Origin: an uncultured Streptococcus sp.
Lineage (GTDB): Bacteria > Bacillota > Bacilli > Lactobacillales > Streptococcaceae
Assembly (NCBI GenBank): GCA_900755085.1
Contig: CAAEFF010000022.1
Coordinates: 1 to 27,618, forward strand
DNA: 27,618 nucleotides
Reading direction: 5' to 3'
The notes under the pieces were generated by a model. The model searched no databases, was not told the DNA's origin, and was given only the letters and a program-made list of their open reading frames with translations. The position numbers were made by a program, and so were the translations under genes. Shown piece after piece: positions 7,203-15,578 of the stretch (position 1 is its first letter; each line of letters starts with the position of its first letter).

Positions 7203-8360
7203 CTAGTTCGTAGCCTGGTAACGTTTGACCCCATCTAGATAGGTCGCAACCAGATCTAAATTTTGGTCAAGCACGATGAAGTCCGCATCATAACCTTCTC
7301 GAATTTGACCACAAACGTCATCAATATGGACTGATTTTGCAGGATTAAGACTGGCCATCATCACTGCTTCGTAAGGGTTGGCAATCCCCCACTCTACAAC
7401 ATTTTTTAATCCATCTTTCAATTTCAAGATTGAGCCAGCCAGATTACCAGTTGATTTCAAGCGAGCAGTCCCTTCAGCGACCACGACTGGGAATTCCCCA
7501 AGCATGTAGTCCCCGTCTTCTAAGCCCCCGGCTGTCATACAGTCCGTAATCAAGGCAACATTTTCTTTTCCTTTTTGTTTCATCAAGATATCACAAGCTA
7601 GCGGATCCACATGGTGCCCATCACAGATCAACTCTGCTGTAGTATGAGGCAACTCATACATGGCACCAACCATGCCGAGTTCACGGTGCGTCAAACCACG
7701 CATACCATTGTAGGCATGCACCCAGACACTCGCACCTGCATCAACCGCTTTTTTAGCTTCTTCAAAAGTAGCATTGGAGTGTCCCAGAGCAACTGTCACC
7801 CCTTCTCCTGTAATGGTCCGAACAAATTCTTCTACCCCTTCACGCTCGGGAGCAAGGGCAATCTTATTCAACAGACCATTGGCAGCTTTTTGCCAAGCCC
7901 GGAATTCTTTCATACTTGGATCCTTCATATAAGCTGGATTTTGAGCTCCCTTGTATTTTTCTGTGAAATAAGGTCCTTCAAAATAAATTCCGCGAATCTT
8001 AGCCCCTGTTGCCTCTTTGTATCGTGCACCGATATTTTCAGTTACTGCCAAAAGTTGTTCGTAAGAGGAAGTCAAGGTCGTCGGCAAAAAACTCGTAACC
8101 CCTGTACTCAAGAGACCTTCACTCATGGTATGGAGAGTACCTTCGATATTATTATCCATCACATCTACCCCACCAAAGCCGTGAATATGGGTATCTACGA
8201 GGCCAGGTGCAATGCTGTAACCAGAATAATCCAGCACATCGGCACCTTCTGGTAAGCTTTCCACATGTTTTCCAAACTTGCCGTCAACGAGCTCCAAATA
8301 GCCTCCACGGCGAACCCCATGTGGGTAATAAAATTGATCTGCTTTAATATATGTAGACAT
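7203..8360 (-). CDS. nagA: N-acetylglucosamine-6-phosphate deacetylase
   Basis: A 385-residue cytoplasmic amidohydrolase that removes acetate from GlcNAc-6-phosphate in amino-sugar use and cell-wall recycling. Visible sites are His58 and His60 (DTHIHG), Glu128 (YFEGPY), His194 (GHSNAT), His215 (VHAYNGM) and the catalytic Asp273 (TDCM). The reading frame is open back to an ATG at 8411, but that codon lies upstream of the expected transcript start near 8405. The ATG at 8360 has AAGGA eight bases before it and gives the normal MSTYIKAD start, so I chose it. The gene is monocistronic with its own terminator. A GGTCTAGACC palindrome at the promoter points to NagR control. Confidence 0.96.
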   Translation of the reverse strand: MSTYIKADQFYYPHGVRRGGYLELVDGKFGKHVESLPEGADVLDYSGYSIAPGLVDTHIHGFGGVDVMDNNIEGTLHTMSEGLLSTGVTSFLPTTLTSSYEQLLAVTENIGARYKEATGAKIRGIYFEGPYFTEKYKGAQNPAYMKDPSMKEFRAWQKAANGLLNKIALAPEREGVEEFVRTITGEGVTVALGHSNATFEEAKKAVDAGASVWVHAYNGMRGLTHRELGMVGAMYELPHTTAELICDGHHVDPLACDILMKQKGKENVALITDCMTAGGLEDGDYMLGEFPVVVAEGTARLKSTGNLAGSILKLKDGLKNVVEWGIANPYEAVMMASLNPAKSVHIDDVCGQIREGYDADFIVLDQNLDLVATYLDGVKRYQATN

Positions 8361-8411
8361 AAAAATCGTCCTTTCCATTGTAGGAACTGTGTTCCATTTA
8401 TATTCATACAT

Positions 8412-8451
8412 ATTATAACTCTATCACTTCTATTTGTAAATGGTCTAGACC
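8412..8451 (-). promoter_or_regulatory. nagA promoter with NagR-type operator
   Basis: TTTACA (8440-8435), a 17-base spacer and TATAAT (8417-8412). Directly upstream of the -35 is the perfect palindrome GGTCTAGACC (8442-8451), the core of the operator bound by NagR/DasR-type GntR regulators in amino-sugar operons. The leader then carries a small GGAAC-N3-GTTCC hairpin (8395-8383). Confidence 0.75.
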
Positions 8452-8471
8452 TATTATTAAATAGAATCCAA

Positions 8472-8504
8472 CAAAAAACAGAGTAAGTTTCCTACTTACT
8501 CTGT
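8472..8504 (-). terminator. Terminator of the Na/phosphate cotransporter gene
   Basis: A perfect 11-base stem (ACAGAGTAAGT at 8504-8494 with ACTTACTCTGT at 8488-8478) with a five-base loop is followed by TTTTTTG on the minus strand, 10 bases after the stop. Confidence 0.9.
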
Positions 8505-8514
8505 TCGACATTCA

Positions 8515-10146
8515 TTAAATTTGCTCGATTTGAACTTTTTCAGCCAGATTCATGGCATGGTCTGCAACACGTGTATAGTGAGAAATGATATCAATAAAGT
8601 TCACCCCGGCTTGAGGTGTACATTCGCCTTGGTTCAAACGACGAATATGAGTTTTCCGAAGTCTTTTCTCCAACTTTTCAATTGCCTCGTGACGTACAAC
8701 CAGTTGGTTTGCAAGACTCACATCATTGTTCTCAACAGCTTTCAAGGCATCCTCTACAAATTGATGGGTTTGGTTGTAAATATCTTCCAATTCAGCTAAG
8801 GCCGCTTCTGAAAAAACGACTTTCTTTCGAATTAAATAATCGGTCAGATTGATCAAGGCTTCCGCGTGGTCCCCAATCCGCTCCAAATCCCGCGAGGAGT
8901 CTAAGATATTTGTGAGAACTTCACTTTCTCTAGGACTCAAGGCTTCACTCGACAAACGAATCAAGTAACGAGTCAAATCGTCATCAATGGTATTAATTGC
9001 TTCTTCTGTCTTATGACCTTTTTCAGCTGTTTTTTCATTTTGGTGAACAATATAATCATAAGACAGATTAAAAGCTTTGTCTGCATATCCACCTAAATGG
9101 AGCAACTCTTTTTTCGCATTTCCTAGAGCAATCGAAGGCGCTTGACTGATCAAGTTTTCATCCAAATAGAGCGGTTCATATTTGACCACCTCATCCTCAC
9201 CAGGAATCAGTTTGGTTACAAAGTATGCCAAAGCTCCAATGAATGGGAACTGGATGATGGTATTGGTTATATTAAAGGTTCCGTGGGCAAAGGCTATGGT
9301 CATTTCTGGAGACAAATGAAGAGTCGTTTCAAACCATTGAATCAAAGATGTAAACGGAACAAGGAAGACAAGACAGATAATGGTTCCGATAACATTAAAG
9401 GCTACATGGGCACCCGCCACACGTTTGGCCGCAATATTCGCTCCCAAGGAAGCAATGATAGCTGTAATGGTCGTTCCGATATTATCACCAAAGAGAACTG
9501 GGAGGGCCCCTTTCAGGTCAATCAAATGACTAGCATAGAGATTTTGCAAGATACCAATGGTTGCAGAAGAGGCTTGAATCAAAAGTGTTAATCCTGATCC
9601 TACAAAGACACCTAAGATAGGACTTTTACTTAACTGCACCATATAGTCACGAAAGACTTGCAAATCTTTAAGAGGTTCCATAGCCCCACTCATCAAGTTG
9701 AGGGCAAAGAAGATACCACCGACACCAAAAACAATTCGTCCGACATTATTAACCAAACGATTTTTGGTAAAGAACAGACAAACCGCTCCGATAAAGAGCA
9801 TGGGAAGAGCGTAGTCTCCTAATTTAAAACCAATGATAAAGGAGGTAATAGTCGTTCCAATATTGGCTCCCATAACAATACCAATCGCTTGGCGGAGAGT
9901 TAGAAGTCCTGCACTCACCAGACCGACCGTAATCACTGTAACACCTGAACTTGACTGAATCAAGGCAGTCATCCCAATCCCTACTAGAACCCCTAAAAAG
10001 GGATTACTCGTATATTTATCAATATAGTATCGAAGTCGATCTCCTGCAGCCTGTTGCAGTCCTTCTCCCATGGTTTTAATACTATAGAGAAAGAGACCCA
10101 GGCCTCCCAAAAAGTTAAATACAATTTCCTGCCAGTTAATCGACAT
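8515..10146 (-). CDS. nptA: Na+/phosphate cotransporter with PhoU-like C-terminal domain
   Basis: A 543-residue integral membrane protein. The N-terminal 320 residues hold two copies of the Na/Pi cotransporter repeat, each with a QSSS-type motif (QSSS 64-67, QASS 191-194) and a GxNIGTT motif (93-99 and 220-226), the duplicated pattern of the family. From about residue 345 a charged, all-helical PhoU-like domain follows (SRDLERIGDHAEALINL, then HYTRVADHAMNLAEK near the end). It should import inorganic phosphate with sodium, with the PhoU part sensing or gating. The ATG at 10146 was preferred over the one at 10152 because GGAGG lies seven bases before it and only one base before the other. The symbol follows pneumococcal usage and is less certain than the family. 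Confidence 0.93.
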   Translation of the reverse strand: MSINWQEIVFNFLGGLGLFLYSIKTMGEGLQQAAGDRLRYYIDKYTSNPFLGVLVGIGMTALIQSSSGVTVITVGLVSAGLLTLRQAIGIVMGANIGTTITSFIIGFKLGDYALPMLFIGAVCLFFTKNRLVNNVGRIVFGVGGIFFALNLMSGAMEPLKDLQVFRDYMVQLSKSPILGVFVGSGLTLLIQASSATIGILQNLYASHLIDLKGALPVLFGDNIGTTITAIIASLGANIAAKRVAGAHVAFNVIGTIICLVFLVPFTSLIQWFETTLHLSPEMTIAFAHGTFNITNTIIQFPFIGALAYFVTKLIPGEDEVVKYEPLYLDENLISQAPSIALGNAKKELLHLGGYADKAFNLSYDYIVHQNEKTAEKGHKTEEAINTIDDDLTRYLIRLSSEALSPRESEVLTNILDSSRDLERIGDHAEALINLTDYLIRKKVVFSEAALAELEDIYNQTHQFVEDALKAVENNDVSLANQLVVRHEAIEKLEKRLRKTHIRRLNQGECTPQAGVNFIDIISHYTRVADHAMNLAEKVQIEQI

Positions 10147-10190
10147 GTTCATTCCTCCAAATTTGAGATCAGAAATAAAACTCCTCTCCT

Positions 10191-10219
10191 ATTGTAAAGG
10201 ATAATTTCCAATCACACAA
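10191..10219 (-). promoter_or_regulatory. Promoter of the Na/phosphate cotransporter gene
   Basis: TTGTGT (10219-10214), a 17-base spacer and TACAAT (10196-10191) on the minus strand, followed by a leader of about 40 bases and GGAGG. Confidence 0.55.
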
Positions 10220-10292
10220 GAGATTTCTGTAAATTTCTACAATTTTTTGAAACCGTTTTTCCTTTTGGCTCTATTTTTCTGTATGGAGAGAC

Positions 10293-10477
10293 AAAAAAGA
10301 GAGAGTAGGACAGAAATCGGTCATTCGTTAGAATTCGATTTCGTCGTCCCACCTCTGCACAGTTGAGTAGGACTGTAAAAGCTGATGAAATCAGCGTAGT
10401 AGAGCGCACTCAACCACTGCGTCTTTGATCGACAATCCAAAAACAAGAAGAGGCTAGGACTTTTGTCCCAACCCCTC
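10293..10477 (-). repeat. Intergenic element, copy 1 (after rbfA)
   Basis: One of three copies of a roughly 180-base element (others at 10867-11042 and 26250-26429), read here on the minus strand. It starts at the rbfA stop codon with an 11-pair hairpin with an AAAA loop and a TTCTTGTTTTT tail. A middle hairpin with GTTGAGT/ACTCAAC arms and an inner GCTGAT/ATCAGC stem follows. A last hairpin (GTGGGAC with GTCCTAC, inner GAAATCG with CGATTTC) ends in TCTCTCTTTTTT. The first and last hairpins both look like rho-independent terminators. With the cotransporter promoter, this accounts for the 330-base gap between rbfA and that gene. Confidence 0.9.
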
Positions 10478-10827
10478 TAGTCTTTATTCAAATTGCGCAA
10501 CATGGCATCAATTTTATTTCCATACTCGATGGATTCATCTTTCACAAAAGTGAGATCCGGAATTTTGTACAATTTTAAATTCCGACCTAATTCACGTTTG
10601 ATGGTTCCTGTTGCTTTTTCAAGGCCTGTCTGAGCCTTTTGATTGTCTGAAGCCAAATCACTCATAATCGAATAATAGACCTTGGCCATAGACAAATCGC
10701 CTAGCATTTGAACATCCGTAATGGTGACGCCTTGAACACGCGGATCACGAACTTTCTTTTGCAAAATTTCGTTGACTTCACGCTTGATTTCCATCCCTAC
10801 TCGGTCTGTCCGAAAATGACTTGCCAT
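10477..10827 (-). CDS. rbfA: 30S ribosome-binding factor A
   Basis: A 116-residue KH-like protein that binds the 30S subunit during late 16S rRNA maturation and cold adaptation. The start MASHFRTDRVGMEIKREVNE and the segment VRDPRVQGVTITDVQ are typical, and the length is normal. GGAG lies just before the ATG. It is the last gene of the rimP-nusA-infB operon but is separated from infB by 230 bases that hold copy 2 of the intergenic element. No promoter of its own is evident, so expression probably depends on read-through. Its TAG stop overlaps the first hairpin of copy 1. Confidence 0.96.
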   Translation of the reverse strand: MASHFRTDRVGMEIKREVNEILQKKVRDPRVQGVTITDVQMLGDLSMAKVYYSIMSDLASDNQKAQTGLEKATGTIKRELGRNLKLYKIPDLTFVKDESIEYGNKIDAMLRNLNKD

Positions 10828-10866
10828 AGGAACTCCTTTCTGCTTTTCGTTTTAAAAACTAGGAAA

Positions 10867-11042
10867 TGAGAGTGGGACAGAAATCGGTAATTAGTTAGAA
10901 TTTGATTTCGTCGTCCCACCTCCGCACAGTTGAGTAGGGCTGTAATAGCTGATGAAATCAGCGTAGTAGAGCCCACTCAACCACTGCGTCTTGCTCGACA
11001 ATCCAAGAAAAATTAAGAGGTTAGGGCTTTTGTCCCAGCCTC
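10867..11042 (-). repeat. Intergenic element, copy 2 (between infB and rbfA)
   Basis: Same orientation and layout as copy 1, starting 15 bases after the infB stop codon. The first hairpin (GAGGCTGGGAC with GCCCTAACCTC) has two mismatches. The last hairpin is followed by TCTCATTTCC in place of the T run seen in the other copies. It is therefore the copy least able to terminate, and it is the only one inside an operon. Confidence 0.9.
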
Positions 11043-11057
11043 TTCCTAGTCAGCATC

Positions 11058-13772
11058 TTATTTTTTGATTTCTTCCATGATGTAGGCTTCAATGGTATCA
11101 TCTGCTTTGATGTCATTGTATCCTTCAATCATCAATCCACCTTCACGACCATTTGTCACTTCTTTCACGTCATCTTTGAAGTGCTTCAAACTTGCTAAAG
11201 CACCGTCATAGATGACAACACCGTCACGAATGACACGAACTTTGGAATCACGAGTTACCTTACCACTAAGGACCATAAATCCACCGATAGTCCCCACTTT
11301 AGAGACTTTAAAGGTTTCACGAATAACCGCTTCCCCGATCACTTTCTCTTCAAACTCAGGATCCAACATACCCTTCATGGCATCTTCCATTTCTTCAATC
11401 ACTTTGTAGATGATGGAGTGAAGACGGATTTCCACCTCATCAGCTTCAGCTTGTTGACGTGCTTGTGGAGTAGGACGGACGTTAAATCCGATGATGAAGG
11501 CATTGGAAGCTTCTGCAAGGGTTACGTCTGATTCGTTGATGGCACCAACCGCTGAGTGAACAATGGTTACTTTCACACCTTCTACTTCAATCTTTTGAAG
11601 GGAAGCAGCAAGGGCTTCAACCGAACCTTGTACATCGGCTTTAATGATGACATTAACAGATTTCACTTCCCCAGCCTTCAGGGTATCAAAGAGATTTTCA
11701 AGGCTGACGCGGTTCGTTGCTTGACGTTGTTTCATCAATGCACGTTTGGCACGTTCTTCACCTGCTGCACGCGCAGATTTTTCATCTTCGTAAACGGCAA
11801 AATGGTCACCCGCCATTGGGGCTTCGTTCAAACCTGTGATAGATACAGGTGTTGATGGTCCAGCCACTTTCACACGACGTCCAAGGTCATTGGTCATGGC
11901 ACGAACACGTCCGAAAGTATTTCCGACAACGATTGGGTCTTGCACATTCAAGGTACCTTGTTGAACAAGAAGGGTTGCCACCGCACCTTTTCCTTTATCC
12001 AAACGAGCTTCGATAACCGTACCAATGGCACGAACAGTTGGATCTGCTTTGAGTTCTTGGATTTCAGCCACCAGAAGGACAGTTTCCAAGAGTTCATCGA
12101 TATTTTGGTTGAACTTAGCTGAGATTTCTACGAACTCAGAATCTCCACCCCAGGCAGTTGACATAACACCATGCTCTGCCAATTCTCCGATCACACGTTC
12201 TGGATTGGCACCTGGTTTATCAATCTTGTTAATCGCAACGATAATTGGAACGTTTGCCGCTTTTGAGTGATTGATGGCTTCAATAGTTTGAGGCATTACC
12301 CCATCATCTGCCGCTACGACCAAGATGGTGATATCGGTAACAGATGCACCACGCGCCCGCATAGAAGTAAAGGCCGCGTGTCCAGGTGTATCCAAGAAGG
12401 TAATCTTTTTGCCATTTTCAACGATTTGGTAGGCACCAATGTGCTGAGTGATCCCACCAGCTTCACCTGTCGCTACACGGGAATTACGAAGGGTATCCAA
12501 AAGGGTTGTCTTCCCGTGGTCAACGTGTCCCATGATAGTGACAACTGGTGGACGCTCTACCAACTCATCTTCGTTGAGATAGCCATCTTCTACGAAGAAG
12601 CGTTCAATATCCGCATTATCCACTTCAACTTTTTTCTTGGCTTCGATGCCATAATCGACCATCAAGAGTTCAATGGTATCGCCGTCAAGCGATTGGTTTT
12701 GGGTCGCCATCACGCCCATCATGAAGAGTTTCTTGACAATTTCAGCCGGTTCACGCTTGATTCGTTTTGCGATTTCCGCAACCGTCATGCCATCTGTGTA
12801 CTCAAATTCACTTGGTAATTCATGGAATTTACGCTCTGTTACTGGTTTTGGAGCTTCAGGACGATTGTTCTTGCCTTTTTTATTTTTCTTATTGGTGTTC
12901 CAGTTACTATTCTTCTGATTTCTCACTTGATTTTGACTACTTCGATTCCTTTGTTGTTTTCTTGGACCATCTTCTTCACGATCAAAATCATCGCGTTTTT
13001 TATCTGGTCGCGCTTGTTTTTTACGGCGTGTATCTACTTGAGCCGGTGCAGCTGCAACAGCTGGTTTTGCAAAATTCTCAACACTTGGCTCTTGCACTGG
13101 AGTTTTCACTTCTGGAGTTTCCACTCGCTTCCGACGTTGTTGACGCTCTTGTTCTTCTTTGGCTACTTGTTGTTTAAAGCGATCTTCACTACCACGAGCA
13201 TACTCAGCATTTTGTTCAGCTTTCAGAGCTGCTGCACGCGCTTTGAAGTCCATTTTTGGTGAAATCGGCGCTTGTGAACCCCGTCTTTGGTCTTGTCGGT
13301 TAGTGCGACGATCAGCCCCTTGATTTCGTTGTTCATTACGATCCTGTGGTCGTTGATTTCGGTTATCTCCATTCCGCTGATTGTCTTTGCGATCACGTTT
13401 TGGACGATTGTCTTGTTGTTTTCTACGTTCTGCCTGCTCTTTTGCACGTGCTTCCCGTTCTGCTTTAAAGTTCCGACTCTTTGGTTTTGCAGCTGGTGCT
13501 TGAGCTGTAGTCTCAGTCGCTTTCTTTTCTTGCGGTTGAGCTACTTCTTTTTTTTCTGCGACAGCCGTTGTCTTGGCAGCCACTTCTGCTACTTTCTTTT
13601 CGACTGTTTCTTTTTTCGCTGCAAAGCTCTTGATCAACTTTTCAGCAACTTCAGTATCGACACTAGATGCATGACTCTTGACGTCAAAACCTAATTCTTT
13701 CGCACGAGTGACGACTTCCTTACTTTCCTTGCCCAATTCTTTGGCAATTTCGTATAATCTTTTCTTAGACAA
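11058..13772 (-). CDS. infB: Translation initiation factor IF-2
   Basis: A 904-residue GTPase that delivers fMet-tRNA to the ribosome. It has an N-terminal IF2_N domain (MSKKRLYEIAKELGKESKEV), a long charged linker rich in K, R, Q and E (about 50-320), and a second IF2_N-like domain near 335-385. The G domain has G1 GHVDHGKT at 415-422, then GITQHIGAY, DTPGH, NKIDKPG and ISAK. Domains II, III and IV follow to the C terminus. The start codon is TTG (13772-13770), supported by AGGAGG seven bases upstream and by the conserved N terminus. It follows ylxQ at a gap of 16 bases in the nusA operon. Confidence 0.98.
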   Translation of the reverse strand: MSKKRLYEIAKELGKESKEVVTRAKELGFDVKSHASSVDTEVAEKLIKSFAAKKETVEKKVAEVAAKTTAVAEKKEVAQPQEKKATETTAQAPAAKPKSRNFKAEREARAKEQAERRKQQDNRPKRDRKDNQRNGDNRNQRPQDRNEQRNQGADRRTNRQDQRRGSQAPISPKMDFKARAAALKAEQNAEYARGSEDRFKQQVAKEEQERQQRRKRVETPEVKTPVQEPSVENFAKPAVAAAPAQVDTRRKKQARPDKKRDDFDREEDGPRKQQRNRSSQNQVRNQKNSNWNTNKKNKKGKNNRPEAPKPVTERKFHELPSEFEYTDGMTVAEIAKRIKREPAEIVKKLFMMGVMATQNQSLDGDTIELLMVDYGIEAKKKVEVDNADIERFFVEDGYLNEDELVERPPVVTIMGHVDHGKTTLLDTLRNSRVATGEAGGITQHIGAYQIVENGKKITFLDTPGHAAFTSMRARGASVTDITILVVAADDGVMPQTIEAINHSKAANVPIIVAINKIDKPGANPERVIGELAEHGVMSTAWGGDSEFVEISAKFNQNIDELLETVLLVAEIQELKADPTVRAIGTVIEARLDKGKGAVATLLVQQGTLNVQDPIVVGNTFGRVRAMTNDLGRRVKVAGPSTPVSITGLNEAPMAGDHFAVYEDEKSARAAGEERAKRALMKQRQATNRVSLENLFDTLKAGEVKSVNVIIKADVQGSVEALAASLQKIEVEGVKVTIVHSAVGAINESDVTLAEASNAFIIGFNVRPTPQARQQAEADEVEIRLHSIIYKVIEEMEDAMKGMLDPEFEEKVIGEAVIRETFKVSKVGTIGGFMVLSGKVTRDSKVRVIRDGVVIYDGALASLKHFKDDVKEVTNGREGGLMIEGYNDIKADDTIEAYIMEEIKK

Positions 13773-13788
13773 TTGCTGTCCTCCTCTT

Positions 13789-14088
13789 CTATTCCATAAG
13801 AGACCTCATTTTCTTTGAAAATCCAGCATCTACAACAGCGACGACTTTGCGAGCCCGTCCAATTGCAGTGCTTAATTCTAGTGTTGAAAACACGGTAGAT
13901 ACTTGAACCTCATAATAGTGACCCTTATCTGTCACCTTTTTTGTCAGGTTACTAGCTGCATCATTTGCCAGAAAAACTAATTTTGCTTTTTCTTCCTGGA
14001 TTGCTTTGATCACGAGTTCTTCTCCAGAAATGAGTTTTCCCGCTCTTTGCGCCAAGCCCAACAAATTACTTATCTTTTGCTTATTCAA
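13789..14088 (-). CDS. ylxQ: L7Ae-family RNA-binding protein YlxQ
   Basis: A 99-residue member of the L7Ae/L30e/S12e kink-turn-binding family. The start MNKQKISNLLGLAQRAGKLISGEE and LVFLANDAASNLTKK are typical of YlxQ, found between ylxR and infB in Firmicutes. The start codon is TTG, overlapping the last eight bases of ylxR, so translation is coupled. Its exact RNA target is not settled by the sequence. Confidence 0.93.
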   Translation of the reverse strand: MNKQKISNLLGLAQRAGKLISGEELVIKAIQEEKAKLVFLANDAASNLTKKVTDKGHYYEVQVSTVFSTLELSTAIGRARKVVAVVDAGFSKKMRSLME

Positions 14089-14377
14089 GGCCTAACTCTC
14101 TTCTCTTCACCTTATGATCTACATAAGCGATCAATTCATCATAGAAAGCTTCTTCCACTTCCATATTAAAGCTACGATTGAAAACTTTCTTTTTCTTAGC
14201 AAGTGCCGCTTCTTCATTGTCTAGCTTGATATAAGCACCTCGACCATTGGCTTTGCCAGTCGGATCAATAAAGATTTGTCCTTCTTTATTTTTGACAATG
14301 CGGAGCAAATCACGCTTATCAATAATTTCATTTGAAACGACAGATTTTCTTAAAGGGATTTTTCTTGTTTTTACCAT
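14081..14377 (-). CDS. ylxR: YlxR (RnpM), DUF448 RNase P modulator
   Basis: A 98-residue basic protein of the DUF448 family, reported in B. subtilis as the RNase P modulator RnpM. Visible signature parts are IPLRKSVVSNE near residues 7-17, DLLRIVKNKEG, DPTGKANGRGAYI and a lysine run at 61-64. The more usual PMRKC motif reads PLRKS here. It lies 14 bases after nusA and overlaps the TTG start of ylxQ. Confidence 0.93.
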   Translation of the reverse strand: MVKTRKIPLRKSVVSNEIIDKRDLLRIVKNKEGQIFIDPTGKANGRGAYIKLDNEEAALAKKKKVFNRSFNMEVEEAFYDELIAYVDHKVKRRELGLE

Positions 14378-14391
14378 TTTCCCTCCCTCTC

Positions 14392-15534
14392 TTAATCGAC
14401 TTGCTCTTCGCCACTTTCTACTTGGTCTTCAAAAGTTTCTTGAGCTGCTTCCATTTCTTCAAACTCACTGGCAGATTTAATATCGATGCGGTAACCAGTC
14501 AAATGGGCTGCCAAACGAACGTTTTGACCACGACGACCAATGGCAAGAGATAGTTTATTATCTGGAACCACTACAAGAGCATGTTTGCTATCTTCATCAT
14601 CAAAAATAACTTGGTCCACTTCTGCGGGAGCGATCGCATTATAGATAAATTCAGCTGGATCTGGAACCCACTCGATGACATCGATATTTTCTTCTGTCGG
14701 AACCATACGGTCTAATTTTTGATCGTATCGAGCTGGGTGGAATTTGCTGGTAATCTTTTTAATGTTCGATCCACCACGACCAACGATGGTCCCAATCGCA
14801 TCCACATTTGGATTATGGCTACGAACCGCCACCTTGGTCCGGTCTCCAGCTTCACGCGCCACGCTCATGATTTCAACTGTTCCATCATAGACTTCAGGAA
14901 TTTCTTGCTCCATGAGGCGTTTGATCATTTCTGGATGGCTCCGGCTAACAAAGACATTGACGCCACGAGGGTTATCTTCTACCTTGTAGACAAAAACTTC
15001 GATCCGGTCATGGGATTGGAAGACTTCTCCTGGAATTTGGTCTTGTTTAGACAATTGTGCTTCGATCGAACCAAGATTGACATAGATAAAACGATTGTCA
15101 AAGCGCTCCACTGTTCCACTCATGATTTCATTTTCATGTTCTTTATAAGTGTTATAGGTGATGGTGCGCGTTTGCTTCCGCATTTTTTCCATGATGGTTT
15201 GTTTGGCAGATTGAGCTGCTACGCGACCAAATTCAGCTGGTGCTTCTTCAAACTTGATCTTGTCACCCAACTCATAAGCAGAGCTAATGGCCAAGGCATC
15301 CTTCAAGCTGATTTCTAAACGGCTATCAAAGACTTCATCGACTACTTCACGAACCGTATAAACACGGAAATCTCCAGTTTTTTCATTGAATTCAATCGCT
15401 GCACTTTCTGATTGTCCATAACGACGGCGATAAGCTGAACGCAATGATTCTGTGACTGCTTCGATAATATCTTCTTTTTTGATCCCTTTGTCTTCTTCCA
15501 AAATGCGGAAGGCTTCTAGCATTTCTTTACTCAT
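14392..15534 (-). CDS. nusA: Transcription termination/antitermination factor NusA
   Basis: A 380-residue RNA polymerase-binding factor. An N-terminal domain (to about 125) binds polymerase, an S1 domain (about 130-200) begins with ENEIMSGTVERFDNRFI, and two KH domains follow (IGTIVGRGGSNIKKI near 245-260 and LSLAIGRRGQNVRLAA near 330-345). It ends with a short acidic tail and lacks the long C-terminal repeats of E. coli NusA, as is usual in Firmicutes. It is the second gene of the rimP operon. AGAGG lies before the ATG. Confidence 0.98.
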   Translation of the reverse strand: MSKEMLEAFRILEEDKGIKKEDIIEAVTESLRSAYRRRYGQSESAAIEFNEKTGDFRVYTVREVVDEVFDSRLEISLKDALAISSAYELGDKIKFEEAPAEFGRVAAQSAKQTIMEKMRKQTRTITYNTYKEHENEIMSGTVERFDNRFIYVNLGSIEAQLSKQDQIPGEVFQSHDRIEVFVYKVEDNPRGVNVFVSRSHPEMIKRLMEQEIPEVYDGTVEIMSVAREAGDRTKVAVRSHNPNVDAIGTIVGRGGSNIKKITSKFHPARYDQKLDRMVPTEENIDVIEWVPDPAEFIYNAIAPAEVDQVIFDDEDSKHALVVVPDNKLSLAIGRRGQNVRLAAHLTGYRIDIKSASEFEEMEAAQETFEDQVESGEEQVD

Positions 15535-15578
15535 GTTTTTCTTGCCTCTTCTATAAAGGCATCCTTTCTTTCATTCTG

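Noticed and set aside
7611..8255. 214-codon plus-strand open frame
   Set aside because: Lies antisense inside nagA, whose catalytic motifs are intact. No ribosome site or recognisable domain.
9142..9591. 149-codon plus-strand frame
   Set aside because: Antisense shadow of the cotransporter gene.
10212..10409. 65-codon minus-strand frame
   Set aside because: Falls mostly in copy 1 of the intergenic element; no ribosome site and no family match, so not called as a gene.
10293..11042. Pair of direct repeats around rbfA read as a composite transposon or insertion sequence
   Set aside because: No transposase frame and no clear terminal repeats or target duplications. A third copy stands alone after adhP, so a structured intergenic repeat fits better.
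12267..13694. Several long plus-strand frames, some with hydrophobic stretches
   Set aside because: They oppose infB. The hydrophobic look comes from the reverse complement of the Lys/Glu/Gln-rich linker.
14719..15318. 199-codon plus-strand open frame
   Set aside because: Antisense shadow of nusA; its codons mirror a highly conserved gene.
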